64,000 nt of DNA, taken from Onchidella celtica. Taxonomy: Eukaryota > Mollusca > Gastropoda > Systellommatophora > Onchidiidae. The position numbers were made by a program, and so were the translations under genes. This document shows positions 61,304 to 64,000 of the stretch, in pieces (position 1 is the first letter of the stretch; each line of letters begins with the position of its first letter). Location: contig OZ007581.1 in NCBI GenBank assembly GCA_963931925.1, positions 25,149,543-25,213,542 on the forward strand. Direction: 5' to 3'. The notes under the pieces were generated by a model. That model did no database searches. It was not told the DNA's origin and saw only the letters and a program-made list of their open reading frames with translations.

Positions 61304-64000
61304 ATAAAGCTGGACCGGCTTGAACAGCCGTGATAAAAGCCGGCTCCATCTTGTGTGGTCTCAAAACAAAAATCGCGGAAGCTGGCCCTAGGCCTAGCGA
61401 AGAGCGTGTCGAACGAAAGTTGTGTGAAAAAATGTAGCAAGAGACTTGTGCACGCTCGTCAAAAAATTCAGCCGAAGCCGTGTTGTCTGTGAGTGGAAGT
61501 TGTGTTGTATGCACTGCGTTCGCATAGTGCCAGTTTACAAGACTTTAATAACGCTCGGATTGCATTATCACAACGAAAGACGACTACCCACAAAAAACGT
61601 GAAGGAGTTGTATCCCACTGCGTTTGGCCCCTTATCCCTAGAATTTGAGTTTTAAGAAAGCACTTCCGCACGATACCGGCCACATTGTGCTTGGAAAGAG
61701 CAAAGACGATAGATAGAATATAACAGGCCGATAGGACAGAAGGATATACTCGACCAGAAGCCCCCAGCAACCACGGACTGGGAGGTCCTGCACTAAGGAG
61801 ACGGAAGTAAATCTGTCTTTGCCAGTATCATTCCAAAGAAATTGAAGTGTGAGTCGAACCCGACTTAACACGAACTTGACTCAGTGCTTCCACTAACCTT
61901 TAAAAAACGAAATGAAAGATTACTTCTCAGTTTGTGTGTTCTGTTGTGTTTCTTTTTATGTTTATCTGTGTTAGGTCCTTAATATTATTTTATACGGTAT
62001 CTTTAGGGTCATGATCGCCAACCCCTGCCAGCGGGGCACTTAGTGAATGAATGATCTTATAGGGCCAGGAACATGCAATAAAATGAATGTGAGAGAAAAA
62101 ACAACATGGAAAAACTTTAAACATGGACAACAATACAATAATAAGGCATGAAAACACGACACTATAATAATTATAGTGTCCAGCTCTAAGGCCTGCAATA
62201 ATTTAATAATTCCCGGTGTCGGTTCTTGTTACAATTCCACTTTTTGCACAACTGAGAAATTCGACGTTAAACGTTTACCGCTTTACTTTGTTATGATACA
62301 GAGTAAGCACAAAGAAGTGTGAAACGGCTTGATAACTGACATAACGCATTTCAAACAAATGTTAAAGTGTGCATTTTTCATACCTCTTCTGCCTACTAAA
62401 AGACCTGAATTTTTTTTCAGAAAATGGTCATAGAATAGATAAGAACAAAAGTGGCCCACTACGCATGAGGAAGCTTATGTTATTAAATACCTTGTTATTA
62501 TAATTTAAACAAGAAAAAAAATAAGAATATGACGTTTTCTTTCTTTTTGCTGCTGTTGTTGTTGTAAGAAATACAATTATATACAAGCTGTTGTCGCTTC
62601 TCCAGATACAGATAAAAACATTTTACAAAAGCAGCCAATCCCATGCCAGTTAACTGTGACTTCCTGCATAACGGATTATGTTCTTTATTTATCATCCCAG
62701 GGTCTTCAAAAGTTTGACAAGAACATACCACCCAAAAAAAAAGAAATAATTCCTAAGAATATACTATGTGCACGTTCAAAGCGGCTTAATGGATTAGTTG
62801 TCCGCAAAATGATGCGCTTGAAAAGTCGCGTGTAAGGAGCCATTTGGATTTTTAAGTGGAAAATCCCAATATAATATTATCCAACAGCATCTGTGAACAT
62901 GTCAGGTCGGTGCAGAGGTATTTACAATGAGAAGGGCCAATTCTTAATAATAATAGCAATAATAAAATGATATAATAGTAATATATTAGAGGGATTATCT
63001 CCATCGGAGACCAGCACTAATACTATGGTTAACATGGCCAAGTCTAGTCGCTAATACTTACAACAATGAAACAAGTCACACCCTATCGGGCGGATGTCTT
63101 TGATTACAAGGAACGGCGGCTTGTGACTATTTTTTTTTTTTTTTTTGGCTCAGATTGAAATGCGAATTTTAATGCATTCATTCAGTGCATGACTCAGAAA
63201 TTAGATATTGCTATTAAGTTTGCTCAGATTATTATAAAGTGTTTTTTTTTTTTGCAGGCTTGTGACTATTTAAATTGTCAGACAGTCATCGATGACAAGC
63301 GGCGGTGCGGTTTTCACGGTCGTCCCCCCCCCCCCCCCCCCGTCTGATCAAGTCATGAAAACAACATGTTGAATTCATGGTTTCATTGTACCGGTTTGAA
63401 GGATTAAGGATTATTCACGATGTCTTTATGACACAACAACTTTAATTACAGTAAAAAATAAAAAAAAAACTTACACAAGGGGTCAAACAGGACCATGTCT
63501 CTGTGTATTTGATACTATGAGTTTAAAAAAAATAAAAAAATGCACTTGGTGTATTTTGTGGCATTCAGGGTTTCATCAGCCGACCGACGATAATAATTAT
63601 GATCGTTACAATGGTCGACGGTTACAAAGAGCACTCACCTGCACAGAAAGGGTTAATAATGTGGTACAACGTTGTTTTTCAATTCATTAATCGTCTCCTT
63701 AGACTGACAAGCAGGGCTGGATTAACCATTAAGCAACATAAGCACGTGTTTAGGGCATCTAATTGGGGGGGGGGGGGGGGTTAGGGGGAGAGCACCACAG
63801 AAATTTTCCATTGCCAGATTTACCAAGGACCATAACTATGGTGCGAAATGGCAAATGGTGCAGCTGAAACAGGGTCCACAAAAAGGAATCTCCACAATAA
63901 ATGAAATAATTCAAGTATTTACTAGCGTATTAAGACTTACAGTAAGTTTTGTCACATCTCGAAAAATAACATTTTATTTTGTGATTTATTTATTTTTTCA
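61304..64000. other. No gene recognised; homopolymer runs
   Basis: Poly-T (63131-63146, 63243-63254), a 16-base poly-C (about 63326) and a long poly-G (63765-63780) are the only notable features. The missing 5' exons of gene B were looked for here and not found. Confidence 0.4.

Overview
The window is eukaryotic nuclear DNA. Genes are split by GT-AG introns, poly(A) signals and microsatellites are common, and mobile elements of most animal classes are present. The repeat set (tRNA-derived SINEs, a LINE with an ATT-repeat tail, PIF/Harbinger, IS630/Tc1-mariner-like, hAT and P-like non-autonomous elements, a Ty3/gypsy element) and a small cluster of related glycosyltransferase-like genes suggest an invertebrate, most likely a lophotrochozoan such as a mollusc. 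That taxonomic call is inference.

Host genes. Three related glycosyltransferase-like genes lie on the minus strand. Gene A has exons at 15961-15883, 13540-13436, 3034-2865, 1920-1821 and 1329-1224 and runs off the left edge. Gene B has exons at 59741-59572, 57541-57442, 56658-56553 and 55952-55813 and includes the stop; its 5' part lies beyond the right edge. The three shared exons are exactly 170, 100 and 106 nt in both genes, with the same phases. Where DXD glycosyltransferases carry D-x-D after GG-hydrophobic-Y, both genes read D-W-N. Gene C (33110-31890) is a single-exon type II membrane relative with no DXD-like motif.

Mobile DNA. The 10.4 kb intron of gene A holds a complete PIF/Harbinger transposon (5714-10545, TTA duplication, 37-bp identical termini). 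It carries a spliced DDE transposase and an opposite-strand MADF-BESS protein gene whose exons interlock with those of the transposase. Further right are an IS630/Tc1-mariner-like element (17493-19646) with a disabled transposase, two copies of an unclassified GCCCGG-headed repeat, one of which carries a nested 556-bp insertion whose empty site is seen in the other copy, SINEs, a 5'-truncated LINE, a hAT MITE with a perfect 8-bp duplication (31530-31726), a 62-bp-arm hairpin (34421-34595), and several MITE families present two or three times.

The largest element is an 8126-bp LTR retrotransposon (36407-44532, minus strand). It has near-identical LTRs, a 5-bp duplication, a proline-tRNA primer site and one intact 1567-codon gag-pol ORF. 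Its domain order is gag, protease, integrase, reverse transcriptase, RNase H, the Gmr1-type arrangement within Ty3/gypsy. The right end carries gene B, more MITEs and a decayed second Harbinger transposase. Large stretches (about 21.7-26 kb, 50.1-53.9 kb, 61.3-64 kb) show no gene I can support.
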